Source: Marinomonas ushuaiensis DSM 15871 (GTDB taxonomy: Bacteria; Pseudomonadota; Gammaproteobacteria; Pseudomonadales; Marinomonadaceae). Taken from it: 64,000 nt of DNA. Shown piece by piece: positions 62,795-64,000 of the stretch; within the stretch, counting starts at the first letter, position 1; every line of letters starts with the position of its first letter. The stretch lies in contig NZ_JAMB01000009.1 of assembly GCF_000521805.1 (NCBI RefSeq), positions 97,609 through 161,608 of the forward strand. The letters run 5' to 3'. Position numbers and translations under genes: made by a program. Under the pieces are notes generated by a model. The model saw only the letters and a program-made list of their open reading frames with translations. It made no database searches and was not told where the DNA came from.

Positions 62795-63091
62795 ATGGGA
62801 TCGTTGACGAAAGCAGATATTGCTGAAAATTTAGTAGAGGCAATTGGTCTAAGTAAAAAAGACGCGAAAGATCTTGTTGAAGGTTTTTTTGATGTCGTTC
62901 GTCATTCGCTTGTAGAAAGGCAGCAAGTTAAATTGTCGGGCTTTGGGAATTTTGAAGTCCGGGAAAAAAGTCAGCGACCAGGTCGAAACCCCAAGACGGG
63001 AGAGGAAATTCCTATTACCGCTCGTACTGTCGTCACTTTTAGGCCTGGGCAAAAGCTTAAGTCTAAAGTAGAAGATTATATGCAGGAATGA
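62795..63091 (+). CDS. ihfA: Integration host factor alpha subunit
   Basis: IHF bends DNA sharply at specific sites. The 98-residue protein has [56 protein letters not shown] with the intercalating proline, and ends in [13 protein letters not shown]. These identify the alpha subunit. The ATG follows AGGGG within the pheT end. The pheT-ihfA pair is common to enterics and pseudomonads. A terminator follows. Confidence 0.97.
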   Translation: MGSLTKADIAENLVEAIGLSKKDAKDLVEGFFDVVRHSLVERQQVKLSGFGNFEVREKSQRPGRNPKTGEEIPITARTVVTFRPGQKLKSKVEDYMQE

Positions 63092-63105
63092 TGTTGTCTC
63101 TGTAT

Positions 63106-63136
63106 AAAAAGCCATCTTAAATAGGGTGGCTTTTTT
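63106..63136 (+). terminator. Intrinsic terminator after ihfA
   Basis: AAAAAGCCATC pairs with GGTGGCTTTTT (one T-G pair) around an eight-base loop, with a T-run. The following 63137-63378 is AT-rich and holds no gene that I can see. Confidence 0.82.
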
Positions 63137-63329
63137 GTACGTGCTTATTAATTTAAGAGATTTCGAGTAATTTGCTGGATGTTGTTTAGATGATTTGTTG
63201 TGAGTAATAAGTAAAACGCCACAAACTGGAATGATATTTAGATCAATGTTTAAGCGAATGATCTGTTTAATTTTATTTATCTAATTGAATTGAAAAAAAA
63301 CAGATAAAAGTCTTCCCTTTTCAGTTCGT

Positions 63330-63345
63330 TATAGTAATATACGCA
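63330..63345 (+). promoter_or_regulatory. Possible -10 region of the tRNA operon promoter
   Basis: TATAGT (63330) and TAATAT (63335) overlap and are followed by the GC-rich ACGCACCCG, like the discriminator of stable RNA promoters. No good -35 element is seen at the right distance. A short CGACA/TGTCG inverted repeat lies between this and tRNA-Pro. Confidence 0.38.
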
Positions 63346-63376
63346 CCCGCTGACAGCGACAGTGTCGTTGTTAGTT

Positions 63377-63455
<79 letters not shown>

Positions 63456-63466
63456 AGAATAGAAAT

Positions 63467-63542
63467 GCCGCTATAGCTCAGTTGGTAGAGCATCTGACTT
63501 GTAATCAGAGGGTCCCGAGTTCGACTCTTGGTGGCGGCACCA
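63467..63542 (+). tRNA. tRNA-Thr (anticodon TGT), copy 1 of 4
   Basis: The 76-base cloverleaf has acceptor GCCGCTA / TGGCGGC, anticodon stem TCTGA / TCAGA with loop CTTGTAA, T-loop GTTCGAC and an encoded CCA. It reads ACA and, with modification, other ACN codons. Confidence 0.96.
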
Positions 63543-63613
63543 TTACTTGGTCAAAGTTTCTTATTCTTTAGTGATAAAGAGTAGAAATAAAAAAAGATTT
63601 TGCTTTTATTAAA

Positions 63614-63689
63614 GCCGCTATAGCTCAGTTGGTAGAGCATCTGACTTGTAATCAGAGGGTCCCGAGTTCGACTCTTGGTGGCGGCACCA
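63614..63689 (+). tRNA. tRNA-Thr (anticodon TGT), copy 2 of 4
   Basis: Identical over all 76 bases to the copy at 63467, after a 71-base spacer. Confidence 0.96.
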
Positions 63690-63734
63690 TTTCCTAATAG
63701 GAAGTGTATGTAAAAGTAAACTGCGTCATGTAAT

Positions 63735-63810
63735 GCCGCTATAGCTCAGTTGGTAGAGCATCTGACTTGTAATCAGAGGGTCCCGAGTTCGACTCTTGGT
63801 GGCGGCACCA
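63735..63810 (+). tRNA. tRNA-Thr (anticodon TGT), copy 3 of 4
   Basis: Identical over all 76 bases to the copy at 63467, after a 45-base spacer. Confidence 0.96.
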
Positions 63811-63851
63811 CTTTTACTCTTAGAGTAATTGGAAAATTAATTTAGCGTTTA

Positions 63852-63927
63852 GCCGCTATAGCTCAGTTGGTAGAGCATCTGACTTGTAATCAGAGGGTCC
63901 CGAGTTCGACTCTTGGTGGCGGCACCA
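63852..63927 (+). tRNA. tRNA-Thr (anticodon TGT), copy 4 of 4
   Basis: Identical over all 76 bases to the copy at 63467, after a 41-base spacer. Confidence 0.96.
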
Positions 63928-63978
63928 TTAAAGGCTAAATTAAATGTGAGCGTTTGGCTCAGTTGTAAGACTTAAAAC

Positions 63979-64000
63979 GGGTGTGTAGCTCAGTTGGGAG
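63979..64000 (+). tRNA. 5' end of a further tRNA, cut by the window edge
   Basis: GGGTGTG fits a 5' acceptor strand, followed by TA and the D-arm GCTCAGTTGGGAG. The anticodon is outside the window, so the amino acid cannot be named. Confidence 0.75.

Noticed and set aside
63467..63927. Regularly spaced 76-base repeats that could suggest a CRISPR or repeat array
   Set aside because: Each unit folds as a complete tRNA-Thr cloverleaf with CCA, and the spacers differ in length.

Overview
The window is a chromosomal segment of a low-GC (about 40-43% by eye), motile, Gram-negative gammaproteobacterium. Gene order resembles Pseudomonas and E. coli, while base composition and sequence style suggest a marine Oceanospirillales member such as Marinomonas. 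That assignment is inferred from synteny and protein family features, not from a search. I see no insertion sequence, prophage, CRISPR array or integron, and no gene-free stretch longer than 300 bases. The longest gaps are 63092-63378, 28191-28429 and 55879-56116.

Layout. 1-2404: the 3' part of a DEAD-box helicase gene, a GcvA-type LysR regulator and ppnP. 2433-7063: the conserved mltD / gloB / methyltransferase / rnhA / dnaQ block. 7109-13063: psd with an HDOD gene, the flagellar stator genes motA-motB, rsgA and orn. 13182-13931: a TauE/SafE-type permease where relatives usually carry queG and nnr. 14081-25547: tsaE-amiB-mutL-miaA-hfq-hflX-hflK-hflC-DUF2065-hisZ-purA, covering tRNA modification, cell-wall cleavage, mismatch repair, RNA chaperoning and membrane proteolysis control. 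25640-27768: a CpxRA-like two-component pair. 27808-28190: the RNase P RNA gene with a good promoter. 28393-46149: a complete division and cell-wall cluster, mraZ-rsmH-ftsL-ftsI-murE-murF-mraY-murD-ftsW-murG-murC-ddlB-ftsQ-ftsA-ftsZ-lpxC, with many start/stop overlaps and a repeat operator at mraZ. 46236-50578: secA, argJ, mutT. 50634-55878: a more variable stretch with a double-receiver protein, a parvulin, a DUF442-type phosphatase-like protein, an XRE-cupin regulator, class II DAHP synthase, a degenerate GIY-YIG protein and an O-methyltransferase. 56072-63136: the translation block thrS-infC-rpmI-rplT-pheS-pheT-ihfA. 63379-64000: tRNA-Pro(GGG), four identical tRNA-Thr(TGT) genes and the start of another tRNA.

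Most of the window is ordinary housekeeping sequence, and I did not find a clearly new multi-gene system. The best leads are regulatory: a hairpin before thrS whose loop resembles the tRNA-Thr anticodon loop; infC with a possible ATA start inside the thrS stop; a terminator before pheS overlapped by a small aromatic-rich ORF that ends flush with pheS; a possible ATT start in the LysR gene; and MraZ repeats running into the mraZ start codon. Protein-level oddities are a pseudo-receiver/receiver fusion, the GIY-YIG protein with a lysine-rich tail, and a short FtsQ.
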